From Dyadobacter psychrophilus (GTDB lineage Bacteria > Bacteroidota > Bacteroidia > Cytophagales > Spirosomataceae), in contig NZ_FUZA01000002.1 in assembly GCF_900167945.1 (NCBI RefSeq), positions 744,001 through 808,000 of the forward strand: a stretch of 64,000 bases of DNA. Direction: 5' to 3'. Made by a program: the position numbers and the translations under genes. Of the stretch, positions 55,001 to 63,539 are shown piece by piece. Positions within the stretch are counted from its first letter, which is position 1. The number at the start of each line of letters is the position of its first letter. A model generated the notes under the pieces. That model made no database searches and was not told where the DNA came from. It saw nothing but the letters and a program-made list of their open reading frames with translations.

Positions 55001-55010
55001 GGTAGTAGGC

Positions 55011-55883
55011 TCAAAACACAGGTTTGCTTTCTGCATATTCCTTGAATCGCCTCGTATTCTTAAATGCAACGTATATTGTAAGAGGTACAAGCGGGATTAT
55101 AGCTAAATTGAATACCGTCAGGAAATTTTCATGGGAAGTTAAGTTGGGGAAAAAAAGGATTGGCAAAGCGGAATTTACAGAAAAGTGGGTTAAGATCGCG
55201 ATCAGAACGCTACCATTCGTTTGAAATGACATGGAGGTGAATAGATAGGATAAGCAAATAGTTGCAAGCATGTATATGGACACATTCAAAAATGTAATGT
55301 CGCCATTTGAGACTAATGCACCGGTTGGCCCGAAAAAAAGAGGGGTATGCCAGGTTGCCCAGATTATACCAATTATTACACTCGATTTTGTAGCAGAGTA
55401 CTTTTCCAGCAGTTTGGGAAGCAGATAGCCTCTCCATCCAAGTTCTTCACCCATAGGTCCGGCAAACAGGCCGTAGCCAAGCATAGCCGGGATAAGTGCA
55501 ACTTTGCCTGTACTAAAATCTCCGATAGGTCCGATAAATAAATCGTAGATCCAGATACCAAAAAGCATAAATAAAACAGGGATGGCAACGATGGCCAGAT
55601 AAGTTTTAAAAGATGCCCGCCATAAAAGAAGCCTTTTTAATAAAGCGCGCAGGGCACCACTTTTTTCAAAGAGAAATGTTGTAATGATCGCAGAAATAGT
55701 CGGTCCGTAAGCCCCGATGAAAAAGAAGCGAATAAAGTAAGTTACCCCATTCGAAACAAATCCACTCTTAAGACAATACAAGGCAATTCCCAAGCTAACC
55801 CAACTCCAAATGAAAGTAACGAGCAAAAAGAAAATTATCCTGTTATTCTGCGTTCGGGAAAATTTAGGCAACATTACATTCAT
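55011..55883 (-). CDS. CPBP family intramembrane glutamic endopeptidase
   Basis: 290 residues, about eight membrane helices. The Abi/CPBP catalytic signature is present: GPMGEELGWRGYLLP with Glu146-Glu147 and Arg151, then WATWHTPLFF with His179. In bacteria these proteases can process peptides or give bacteriocin self-immunity. It lies 67 bases after the LytTR regulator gene on the same strand and may be the last gene of the ABC exporter/two-component run. Confidence 0.9.
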   Translation of the reverse strand: MNVMLPKFSRTQNNRIIFFLLVTFIWSWVSLGIALYCLKSGFVSNGVTYFIRFFFIGAYGPTISAIITTFLFEKSGALRALLKRLLLWRASFKTYLAIVAIPVLFMLFGIWIYDLFIGPIGDFSTGKVALIPAMLGYGLFAGPMGEELGWRGYLLPKLLEKYSATKSSVIIGIIWATWHTPLFFGPTGALVSNGDITFLNVSIYMLATICLSYLFTSMSFQTNGSVLIAILTHFSVNSALPILFFPNLTSHENFLTVFNLAIIPLVPLTIYVAFKNTRRFKEYAESKPVF

Positions 55884-55950
55884 GTGGTCAGCTTTGTTAG
55901 TTGGGTACTTTCAGATCAAGCATTTGCGGGAGTCTGCGAGCAGCGGAATG

Positions 55951-56634
55951 CTATTTCCCCAGCAGCCGGAAGAACAGGTTTCGGTATGTGGCGGAAATTG
56001 GTATGAAAATGTTATTGATCTTTACCTTTTCTTTCTCAATCGTTTCAATTTTATCAAGCGATACCATAAAGGATTTGTGCACTCTGCAAACAATGTGGCT
56101 TGCAATCTCTTTTTCAAAATCGGTAAAAGTCTGTAAGGTCATAATCTTCTTGTTAGTAGTATGAATCCGGCGATAATCCCGCATTCCCTCGATATACATA
56201 ATGTCATCCAGTAATACTTTTTCCAGACGGTGATCGGTTTTCACAAATATCCATTTCTTTTCCGGGAGCCTTGTTTTGACCAGGCTGGTCTCCACTTTGC
56301 CAACCGCCGCAATAAACCGCTCAAATGTAAATGGTTTGAGCAGGTAATCGGTAACACTCAATTCAAAGCCTTTTAACGCAAATTCGTGATATGCCGTGGT
56401 GATGATCACGTGACTATCTATACGCATTGATTCCAGCAAATTTATTCCCGAAACAGCTCCAAGGTTAATGTCCAGAAAGACCAGATCGACCCGGTTGGAC
56501 TTCAAAAAAGAAAAAGCATCTACTGCATTTGTGAAAGTTGCCAAGAGATCAAGTAACGGCACACGAAGCACGTAATCTCTTGCCCGTTCCATTGCCAGAG
56601 GCTCATCTTCCACAATTATGCAACTGATTTTCAT
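55951..56634 (-). CDS. LytTR family response regulator
   Basis: 227 residues: receiver (1-120) with Asp55 (LVFLDINLGAVSG), the acidic pair at 9-10 and LLKPF; then a LytTR DNA-binding domain (about 135-227; KKWIFVKTDHRLEKVLLDDIMYIEG, RVHKSFMVSLDKIE). The start overlaps the end of the histidine kinase gene by 4 bases, so they are translationally coupled. Confidence 0.95.
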   Translation of the reverse strand: MKISCIIVEDEPLAMERARDYVLRVPLLDLLATFTNAVDAFSFLKSNRVDLVFLDINLGAVSGINLLESMRIDSHVIITTAYHEFALKGFELSVTDYLLKPFTFERFIAAVGKVETSLVKTRLPEKKWIFVKTDHRLEKVLLDDIMYIEGMRDYRRIHTTNKKIMTLQTFTDFEKEIASHIVCRVHKSFMVSLDKIETIEKEKVKINNIFIPISATYRNLFFRLLGK

Positions 56635-57686
56635 GCCTCCACTGTTAGTTTGACCCGATAATGATGATCGCCGAAAGTAGTTAGCAAATGATGTTTTGCA
56701 GGATATAGCAGCGCGAGCCGTCTTTCCATCAATTCTTTTCCAAGGCCTCCTGACTGTTCTTCCGGTTGCGGGGTTTGCTCAATTAGGTTTTCGCATTCGA
56801 ACATGACCATTTTTTTACCAATAACGAATATAATCTTTACAGCGCCATCAATTGTCAAGTTGGTATGCTTAAATGCATTTTCAATAAAAGGGATAAACAA
56901 CATGGGTGCTATCATTTTGGAACCCGGATCGCCTTGTATTATACAATTTATGGCATTGACATTGGACGTCCGGACTTTTTGTAATGCAATGTATTTCTCA
57001 ATATATGCAAGTTCTTTCGTCAGCAGTATCGAGTTCGTTTTCGTCTCATAGAGCATAAACCGCATGATATCGGAAAGCTTGTTTAAATATGCGGATGCTT
57101 TTATACTGTCTTTTTCAATTAATATATCAATGTTATTAATAGTATTGAAAAGAAAATGGGGATCTATCTGCGATTTGATCAGGGCAAGCTCCATCTGGTA
57201 ATTTTTGTGATTTAGCTCTGCTTTTAGTTTAATGTCGTGAAACCACGCTTCGAAACCCCGGATCACAAACCCGGCCGCTCCATTAACCAAAGCAATAAAA
57301 GCAACCGGAATGGCTATGGCGATGACGCCGCTTATTCCATCATTTTCCAGATACGTTGTATTAAACTGTAAAGTCAGCAAAAGCATACCCGCGAGCGTTG
57401 CGATCCCGGCAACAACCACCGATAGCAATAGTAAATGGAGTGATTTTTTTGTTCGCAGATAATAAGGAAACAGAAAGGAATGGAATGAGTAAAAGCCGGT
57501 TAAACCTGGTATAACCGCAAAACCAGCCATGATCTGACACCAGTTTGTAAAGCTCATTGGCGGCCTTTGGAATGCTGTCAACAGAAAGAATAGCACAGCG
57601 AGAAGCATTCCATACAATACCCAATATCCTAGCTGGAGCAATGCGCTGATCGATTTTTTCATGTAATGTAAGTGAGCCAGTAGCAA
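56631..57686 (-). CDS. LytS-type sensor histidine kinase
   Basis: 351 residues; an in-frame ATG at 57662 (before KKSISALLQ) is also a good start. Four membrane helices (about 18-40, 50-72, 84-107, 120-143), then a His_kinase domain with His177 in IKSQIDPHFLFNTINNID, and a C-terminal ATPase domain with LFIPFIENAFKHTN and GGLGKELMERRLALLY. It pairs with the LytTR regulator and probably senses a membrane-associated signal. Confidence 0.95.
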   Translation of the reverse strand: MLLAHLHYMKKSISALLQLGYWVLYGMLLAVLFFLLTAFQRPPMSFTNWCQIMAGFAVIPGLTGFYSFHSFLFPYYLRTKKSLHLLLLSVVVAGIATLAGMLLLTLQFNTTYLENDGISGVIAIAIPVAFIALVNGAAGFVIRGFEAWFHDIKLKAELNHKNYQMELALIKSQIDPHFLFNTINNIDILIEKDSIKASAYLNKLSDIMRFMLYETKTNSILLTKELAYIEKYIALQKVRTSNVNAINCIIQGDPGSKMIAPMLFIPFIENAFKHTNLTIDGAVKIIFVIGKKMVMFECENLIEQTPQPEEQSGGLGKELMERRLALLYPAKHHLLTTFGDHHYRVKLTVEA

Positions 57687-57708
57687 TCCGATGCTCTTTT
57701 TGAAAGTG

Positions 57709-58482
57709 TCAGCCCCGGCTCTTTTGCTTAATATAAAGGATATAATTTAAAATGGTGAACAACACAAAATATCCAAGCGACCAACCATAGATATTCACAT
57801 TGGGATCGATACGGTTATCATGGATCAAAAATTGCATAGAACAATAAGTATAGGGCAACAAAAAGCCATACTTCCAGGATACTGCAATCAGCGACGCAAT
57901 GACCATTGCGAGGCCAATGCCGATTGGGACCATGAAATTCCGGATGTGGATACTCAACAGATATTGTAAAGACAGGATCGGAAGACAGTAAAGAAAGAAT
58001 TTAGCATTTCCGATTAAAAACGCCTGGTAAGGAAAGTCCTGTTTAGGGAATGGCACATCAGCAAAAAGCAGGGCCGGTAAAATACCAGTGAGAATGATCC
58101 CTATATTGAAGAGCAGAAAAAACTCGATCAATAGGGCGATTGCAATGCCGAATTTGGCAAAAAAGAGGACTGTAAAACTTTGCGGCGTGGTGTGCACCTG
58201 CTTCCAGCAATTGTTGCGGTATTCGATCTGAGCGATTAAACTAGCCGTTAAAATAATGCCTATCGGCAACACAAAAATGGACATATAATTCCAGCACTGG
58301 CTATAAAGCATGTTCCAGATCTTTCCAGATGAATTGCTCCCGATCAGCTTCTCCGTCTCAAGCATTCGTCTGATCAGCACAATAGCAGGAATAAAAAGTG
58401 CGCCGAATATGGTGAGCCAGGAAGCTGAGCTATGCTTTCTCTTGATCCACTCGCTTTGAAAACTGTTTAGAATTACCATCAT
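57709..58482 (-). CDS. ABC-2 type transporter permease, lantibiotic-immunity-like
   Basis: 257 residues with about six membrane helices. The N-terminal FQSEWIKRKHSSASWLTIFGALFIP and the EYRNNCWKQVHTTP segment resemble ABC permeases of the MutG/EpiG type that give self-protection against lantibiotics, although such permeases occur in many contexts. It overlaps the ATP-binding gene by 1 base. Next downstream is the LytS/LytTR pair. Confidence 0.85.
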   Translation of the reverse strand: MMVILNSFQSEWIKRKHSSASWLTIFGALFIPAIVLIRRMLETEKLIGSNSSGKIWNMLYSQCWNYMSIFVLPIGIILTASLIAQIEYRNNCWKQVHTTPQSFTVLFFAKFGIAIALLIEFFLLFNIGIILTGILPALLFADVPFPKQDFPYQAFLIGNAKFFLYCLPILSLQYLLSIHIRNFMVPIGIGLAMVIASLIAVSWKYGFLLPYTYCSMQFLIHDNRIDPNVNIYGWSLGYFVLFTILNYILYIKQKSRG

Positions 58483-59195
58483 TATCTACGGGTCAGGTCT
58501 ATGAAAATACTTTCAAGGTTATGCTCGCTTTTAGCCACCAGGGCGTCGAGCGTGCCTTCAAAAATCAGCTGGCCCTTGTTTATAATTCCAACGTGGCTTA
58601 CAAGTTTTTCCATTTCCGACAGTAAATGGCTGGAAATAAGGATCGAAATCCCATGTTGTTGATTCATCCTGCCCAACAACTCACGTATTTCGAACATGCC
58701 GCCGGGATCCAGCCCATTTGTTGGCTCGTCCAGTATCAGAAATCGTGGATCATGTAGCAATGCGATAGCAATTCCAAGCCGCTGCTTCATTCCTAATGAA
58801 AATCGACCGGCTTTTTTATTACCCGTCCGGGACAACCCGACCAGTTCAAGGACCTCGTGAATTCGTTCCTTAGGAGATTGATAAAGTTTTTGAAATACCC
58901 TAAGGTTTTCGGCCGCATTTAGGTGCCCGTAAAAAGATGGGCTGTCGATCAGGCTTCCGACTTCTTTAAGGATCGCGACGCGGTTCTGTTCCATCGGTCT
59001 TCCATCAATATGGATCTGGCCAGTCTGCTTTTTGATTAATCCGAGAATCAGCCTGAGCGTGGTTGTTTTCCCTGCGCCGTTCGGGCCCAAAAATCCGTAA
59101 ATGCTTCCTTTGGGGACTCGCATGGCAAGTTCGTTGACAACAAGACCATCTCCGTCAAATTGATGGGATAAGCCGTTGGTTTCCAGTATATACAC
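58482..59195 (-). CDS. ABC transporter ATP-binding protein
   Basis: 237 residues, starting with GTG. Walker A is GPNGAGKT at 37-44, signature FSLGMKQ at 132-138, Walker B RFLILDEP, and the switch His in SHLLSEME. The sequence pattern resembles the gallidermin/nisin-immunity group of ABC ATPases. It forms the exporter with the following permease, the first gene of the run. Confidence 0.94.
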   Translation of the reverse strand: MYILETNGLSHQFDGDGLVVNELAMRVPKGSIYGFLGPNGAGKTTTLRLILGLIKKQTGQIHIDGRPMEQNRVAILKEVGSLIDSPSFYGHLNAAENLRVFQKLYQSPKERIHEVLELVGLSRTGNKKAGRFSLGMKQRLGIAIALLHDPRFLILDEPTNGLDPGGMFEIRELLGRMNQQHGISILISSHLLSEMEKLVSHVGIINKGQLIFEGTLDALVAKSEHNLESIFIDLTRR

Positions 59196-59221
59196 TTTGC
59201 AAATGATTTAATTGAACGATG

Positions 59222-59229
59222 CAAATGTA
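59222..59229 (-). promoter_or_regulatory. Candidate -7 box of the ABC exporter operon
   Basis: TACATTTG on the minus strand matches TAnnTTTG and lies 26 bases upstream of the GTG start. A -33 element is not clear. The remainder of the 278-base divergent region is AT-rich and otherwise featureless. Confidence 0.4.
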
Positions 59230-59473
59230 AATGCCGGCATTTCTGAATCTCCGGATATTCTGCCAAATGAACAAAAGCACCTGCAAGATGATCCTGTTTA
59301 AAGTCTATCTTTTTTGGGTAGGAGCACAGTCTGAATTTTTATCATAAACATTTTTAAAAAAATTGGATAAATGTAATTAAATTTATAATAATAATAAGAT
59401 AAGTTAATTTGAAGTTACAACTGATCTTATTGACTACGCAGGTCATTTTTCCACCATTTAGCTATTCGTCCCA

Positions 59474-60571
59474 ATGAAAAATTTATCCGATGAAACTTTT
59501 TCCGGTGCCGTATCGCCTACTATTGATCCTCAGAAAATGGAAGCCTTTTTAGGCAGGGTAGTAACTGACTTCGGGGCAGCATTCAGTGCCCCATTGTGTT
59601 ACATTGGTGACAAATTGGGTTTGTACAAGGCCATGGCTTTTGCTGGCCCGCTTACCCATGAAGAATTGGCTCAAAAAACGCAAACCGACCCGCGATATGT
59701 GCGGGAGTGGCTTATCAACCAGGCAGCTGGCGGATACGTGGACTATAATCCGCAGACTAAACAATATACTTTGCCAGATGAACATGCGGTTGCGCTGACC
59801 GTGGAAGACAGTCCTTTTTATGTAGTCGGCGGTTTTCAGATTGTCAACGCAATGAACAAGGCCGATGAGCGGATCATTGATGGCTTTCGTACCGGAAAAG
59901 GCATGTTGTGGGGTGAACATCACCATAATTTGTTTCAAGGCACAGAACGCTTTTTTAAACCCAGTTATATCGGAAACCTTCTACAGAACTGGTTGCCGGC
60001 AGTGGAAGGTGCAGAAAAAAAGCTTAAGGCGGGAGCCAGGGTAGCCGATATTGGCACCGGTCACGGCATTTCTACCATGATTATGGCGGAAGCGTTTCCC
60101 AATTCGCGTTTCTTTGGTTTTGATAATCATCAGCCCTCCATTGAGCGCGCCAATGAGATTGCCAAAGAGCAGGGACTGGAACAAAGGACAGAATTTCACG
60201 TGGCAAGTGCCCAGGAATTTCCGGGTGAGAATTATGACTTGATCACTTATTTTGATTGTCTTCACGACATGGGTGATCCCGTTGGCTCACTTCAGCAAGC
60301 GTACAAAGCGCTTGCCCAGGACGGAATGGTCATGGTCATTGAACCAATGGCCGGAAGAACGACGGAAGAAAACTTCAACCCCGTCGGCCGCGTGTACTCA
60401 GGAGCGTCTGTATTATGCTGTACGCCGAACGCCATCGCCTCGGGCCCTTACGCCTTAGGAACAGTTGCCACAGATGATGCTTTGGCAGAAGTTGCGAGCA
60501 AAGCCGGATTCAGCAGCTTCACAAGGGTAACCGAAACACCATTTAACCGTGTATTTCAAGGCAAAAAGTAG
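59474..60571 (+). CDS. Class I SAM-dependent methyltransferase with N-terminal winged helix
   Basis: 365 residues. The N-terminal part (about 20-110) has the winged-helix dimerisation fold of Rv2258c-like methyltransferases (DKLGLYKAMAFAGPLTHEELAQ). The SAM-binding glycine-rich loop is DIGTGHG at 192-198, and ITYFDCLHDMGDP follows as motif IV. The substrate is unknown. An 8-bp stem (TTTCTTCG / CGAAGAAA, 60579-60603) after the stop may end the transcript. Confidence 0.88.
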   Translation: MKNLSDETFSGAVSPTIDPQKMEAFLGRVVTDFGAAFSAPLCYIGDKLGLYKAMAFAGPLTHEELAQKTQTDPRYVREWLINQAAGGYVDYNPQTKQYTLPDEHAVALTVEDSPFYVVGGFQIVNAMNKADERIIDGFRTGKGMLWGEHHHNLFQGTERFFKPSYIGNLLQNWLPAVEGAEKKLKAGARVADIGTGHGISTMIMAEAFPNSRFFGFDNHQPSIERANEIAKEQGLEQRTEFHVASAQEFPGENYDLITYFDCLHDMGDPVGSLQQAYKALAQDGMVMVIEPMAGRTTEENFNPVGRVYSGASVLCCTPNAIASGPYALGTVATDDALAEVASKAGFSSFTRVTETPFNRVFQGKK

Positions 60572-60578
60572 ATTAAGG

Positions 60579-60603
60579 TTTCTTCGGTTCATGATCGAAG
60601 AAA
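60579..60603 (+). terminator. Stem-loop after the methyltransferase gene
   Basis: TTTCTTCG (60579-60586) pairs perfectly with CGAAGAAA (60596-60603) around a nine-base loop, with three further pairs beyond one mismatch. No T run follows, so termination is only possible. Confidence 0.35.
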
Positions 60604-60741
60604 ACTTGCTTCGGCGAGCGCTCAGCAGTCAAAAATCATATGGAGTTATGGCCAGAGAGACGTGCAGGGACTATATTATGATCAATCAACGAATCGATAG
60701 ATCAGACTTTTGGTTTAATTATCATTTAGAAACCACCGGAC

Positions 60742-62451
60742 ATGAGAACCTACTTTTTATGGATGCTTATAATGTGCATCCTTTCTTCGTCATGTAATCG
60801 ACAATCTAAAAATAAAAAAGAGCAGGTTTATCGGGAAGTCTCCCAGAGTTATCCGGTCTGTGGCATTCCGGACTTGACGGATAAGGCATGGTATGTTTCA
60901 GGTAAAAAAGCTCCCCTGATAAAAGGATTGGATGGGGTCAGCTATCTGATTACAACAAAAAGTCCTGAGGCACAAAAATATTTTAATCAGGGATTAACGC
61001 TGGCTTACGGATTCAATCATGCGGAAGCAGCGCGCTCTTTCTTTGAAGCAGCCAGGCAGGATTCGACGGCGGCCATGTGCTGGTGGGGATACGCTTTTGT
61101 GCTGGGCCCGAATTATAATGCAGGCATGGAGCCTGGTAATTTCCAACGTGCCACTGATGCGGTTCGTAAGGCGAAATCGTATTCCGCATCTTGCACACAG
61201 AAAGAAAAAGACCTGATTGACGCGCTTGCCCACCGTTATTCAAGCGATACAACCATTGCCCGGGCCGTTCTCGACTCATCCTATGCGGCTGCCATGCGGC
61301 GTATTTATGCCACGTATGCAGACGATGCCACAATAGGCGCGCTCTTCGCCGAATCGCTAATGGATTTGCATCCGTGGAACCTTTGGAAAAAGGATGGTTC
61401 AGCGCAAGCCTGGACTCCGGAAATTCTTGAAGTGCTTGAAAAAAGTTTACAAAAAGATCCTGCGCATGTTGGAGCCAATCATTTGTACATTCATGCAATG
61501 GAGGCATCGCAGCATCCCGAAAAGTCCATGGCGAGTGCTAACTTGCTGCGTGATCTGGTGCCCGGATCCGGACATCTTGTGCATATGCCCGCCCACACTT
61601 ACATACGCACAGGGCGCTACCACGACGGCGTTGTAACCAACTTGAAAGCTATTCAAGCCGATAGTTTGTATACCGAAACCTGTTATGCCCAGGGAATGTA
61701 CCCATCCGCTTATTATCCGCACAATTACCATTTTGTTGCTGCCTGTGCAACGCTGGGTGGCGAAAGTAAAACTGCATTAAAAGTAGCCCAGGAAATTGCA
61801 TTGCATACAAACAAAAAGTTGCTTCTTGAAAAAGCCTGGACCCCGTTTCAAAACTTTTATTCCATGAAGTGGTATGTTGCGGTGAAACTGGGCATATGGG
61901 ATCAGATTTTGCGTTCATCCACAGACAGAGATCTGAAATATCCAACTGTGATCTGGCATTATGCGCAGGGAATGGCAAATCTCTCCCAGCACGATATGAA
62001 AGTTGCAAGAAAGCATTTAAGCGAAATGAAGATGTTGTTGGGGGACACTGCTTTGAAATCTCAATCGAGCTGGAAACAATGTGTGATTGCCGGAAAAACG
62101 CTTGAAGGAGAAATAAGGGCAAAGGAAAAGAATTACCCGGGAGCAATTTTATTGTTACAAGAGGCTGTTATCGACGAAGATTCACTAAACTACGCCGAGC
62201 CGCCGGATTGGCCATTTTCTGTTCGGCAAAATTTAGGCGCAGTGCTGCTGGAAGCTCAGAAATACAAAGACGCAATACGTATCTATGAAGAAGATTTGAA
62301 ACTTTATCCCGAAAACGGATGGGCATTACGGGGATTGATGACTGCGTATGAAAAGCTTGGTTATAAAGATCAGTATGAGCAAACCAGAGCCCGTTTTAAA
62401 GAGGCCTGGAAGCATGCAGATATAGAAATTTCCTCGTCCAGGATTTTGTAG
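60742..62451 (+). CDS. TPR repeat lipoprotein, unknown function
   Basis: 569 residues with a lipobox (ILSSSCNRQ) near residue 19, so membrane-anchored. Tetratricopeptide-like repeats run through it (EAQKYFNQGLTLAYGFNHAEAARSF, YKDAIRIYEEDLKLYPENGWALRG), with a central His-rich stretch (LVHMPAHTYIRTGRYHDG). This arrangement matches a widespread family of secreted TPR proteins of unknown role. The start ATG at 60742 follows a gap of 170 bases that holds a short stem-loop but no convincing gene. Confidence 0.85.
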   Translation: MRTYFLWMLIMCILSSSCNRQSKNKKEQVYREVSQSYPVCGIPDLTDKAWYVSGKKAPLIKGLDGVSYLITTKSPEAQKYFNQGLTLAYGFNHAEAARSFFEAARQDSTAAMCWWGYAFVLGPNYNAGMEPGNFQRATDAVRKAKSYSASCTQKEKDLIDALAHRYSSDTTIARAVLDSSYAAAMRRIYATYADDATIGALFAESLMDLHPWNLWKKDGSAQAWTPEILEVLEKSLQKDPAHVGANHLYIHAMEASQHPEKSMASANLLRDLVPGSGHLVHMPAHTYIRTGRYHDGVVTNLKAIQADSLYTETCYAQGMYPSAYYPHNYHFVAACATLGGESKTALKVAQEIALHTNKKLLLEKAWTPFQNFYSMKWYVAVKLGIWDQILRSSTDRDLKYPTVIWHYAQGMANLSQHDMKVARKHLSEMKMLLGDTALKSQSSWKQCVIAGKTLEGEIRAKEKNYPGAILLLQEAVIDEDSLNYAEPPDWPFSVRQNLGAVLLEAQKYKDAIRIYEEDLKLYPENGWALRGLMTAYEKLGYKDQYEQTRARFKEAWKHADIEISSSRIL

Positions 62452-62474
62452 TCAGACAATAGGTTGTTAATCAA

Positions 62475-63392
62475 TCAAATCATCCATTTTCTTTCGGTCG
62501 TGAAAGAAATCGTAAGCCACATTTCATAGTCTCCTTTGATCTGATCGTATAATTCCTGCCGGATTTGATCTAACCGGGAAACGGTTGTGCCAGATAGACT
62601 TTTTGGCAGCAAAAAGTCAATTTCAATGGTATAGCTGTTTCCCGTTTTGGCAACCCGGACCCAGGAATCTAAAAATTGATACTGTTGGCATATCTTTTCA
62701 GAAGCATCATGAATTTTGTCTTCAACCTCGTCGTCAGGGGCAAATTGCAGCAATTCCCGAACATTCTTCCAAAATGTGTTAGCTGGAATCCGCAGGAATA
62801 CCAATGAGATAATAAAAACCATCGCCGGATCCAGATAGGGGATCAGGTGTGCGAGCGGTCCGGCTTTCAGAAAATAACCCAGCGAAAGCACGCAAAGCAC
62901 GCCCATACTCAACCAGGCGTCCAGTTGCCACTCCGTAGATTCAATGCGCAGGTATTCCGAACCAAGCTCCGACGCTTTGTTTTTGAAAAACAGCCAGAGC
63001 AGGAAGCAGACAATGATGGAGGCGATCAGATAGGGCAGGGCTACGTCCAGCTCGACCGTTTTGCCACCGTTAATGATATCGATTACCGATGTGGCGAGAG
63101 AATAAAGGCACAGGAAAATGATAACAGAAGACTGGAGCGTGATTGCAAACGGCTGAAATTGCGATCGTCCAAATGGCAGGTTATCGTCATCGGGTTTACG
63201 AATGAAGTTGTTGACCAGCAGCGAAACGCCAGACAGGCTCAGGCCCACCATAGAGAAAAGCGCATCAAAAATAATGGACTTGGAGTCGCCGGCAATCCCC
63301 ACGCCAATTGCCCAGGCGGTTAAAACCGAGCCTATTGCAATGGAAACTTTGATAAGTTTTCTTTCCTGGATCCTTTTCTGCCGGGAGCTCAT
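62475..63392 (-). CDS. Divergent cation diffusion facilitator family transporter
   Basis: 305 residues: about six membrane helices and a C-terminal cytoplasmic domain (about 215-300) of the CDF/ZT dimer type. The usual metal-site motif after TM2 (H-P-F/Y-G-H) reads DNLPFGRSQ, so both His are lost. The first cytoplasmic residues are basic (SRQKRIQERKL). It probably moves a divalent cation or has diverged to another task. It is convergent with the TPR gene. Confidence 0.8.
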   Translation of the reverse strand: MSSRQKRIQERKLIKVSIAIGSVLTAWAIGVGIAGDSKSIIFDALFSMVGLSLSGVSLLVNNFIRKPDDDNLPFGRSQFQPFAITLQSSVIIFLCLYSLATSVIDIINGGKTVELDVALPYLIASIIVCFLLWLFFKNKASELGSEYLRIESTEWQLDAWLSMGVLCVLSLGYFLKAGPLAHLIPYLDPAMVFIISLVFLRIPANTFWKNVRELLQFAPDDEVEDKIHDASEKICQQYQFLDSWVRVAKTGNSYTIEIDFLLPKSLSGTTVSRLDQIRQELYDQIKGDYEMWLTISFTTERKWMI

Positions 63393-63486
63393 CTACTTTG
63401 AATTTTACATTAAAAACCCTTGTGATCCATTGATAATTCCAAGAGCATCATGTGCCACTACTTTGGATGAGTTTATTACTTTGCGA

Positions 63487-63515
63487 GGGTGCCTCATTTG
63501 CTATCTGAGGCACCC
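63487..63515 (-). terminator. Stem-loop after the partial SusD gene
   Basis: A perfect 10-bp stem (GGGTGCCTCA / TGAGGCACCC) with a nine-base loop lies 24 bases beyond the SusD stop codon. There is no T run after it on the minus strand. It probably marks the end of the SusCD transcript. Confidence 0.6.
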
Positions 63516-63539
63516 CCGCCAGTGAGGCATTAGACTGGG

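Noticed and set aside
60549..60797. Open frame of 82 codons between the methyltransferase and TPR genes
   Set aside because: It overlaps the ends of both neighbours, matches no family and has no hydrophobic or domain pattern; most likely chance.
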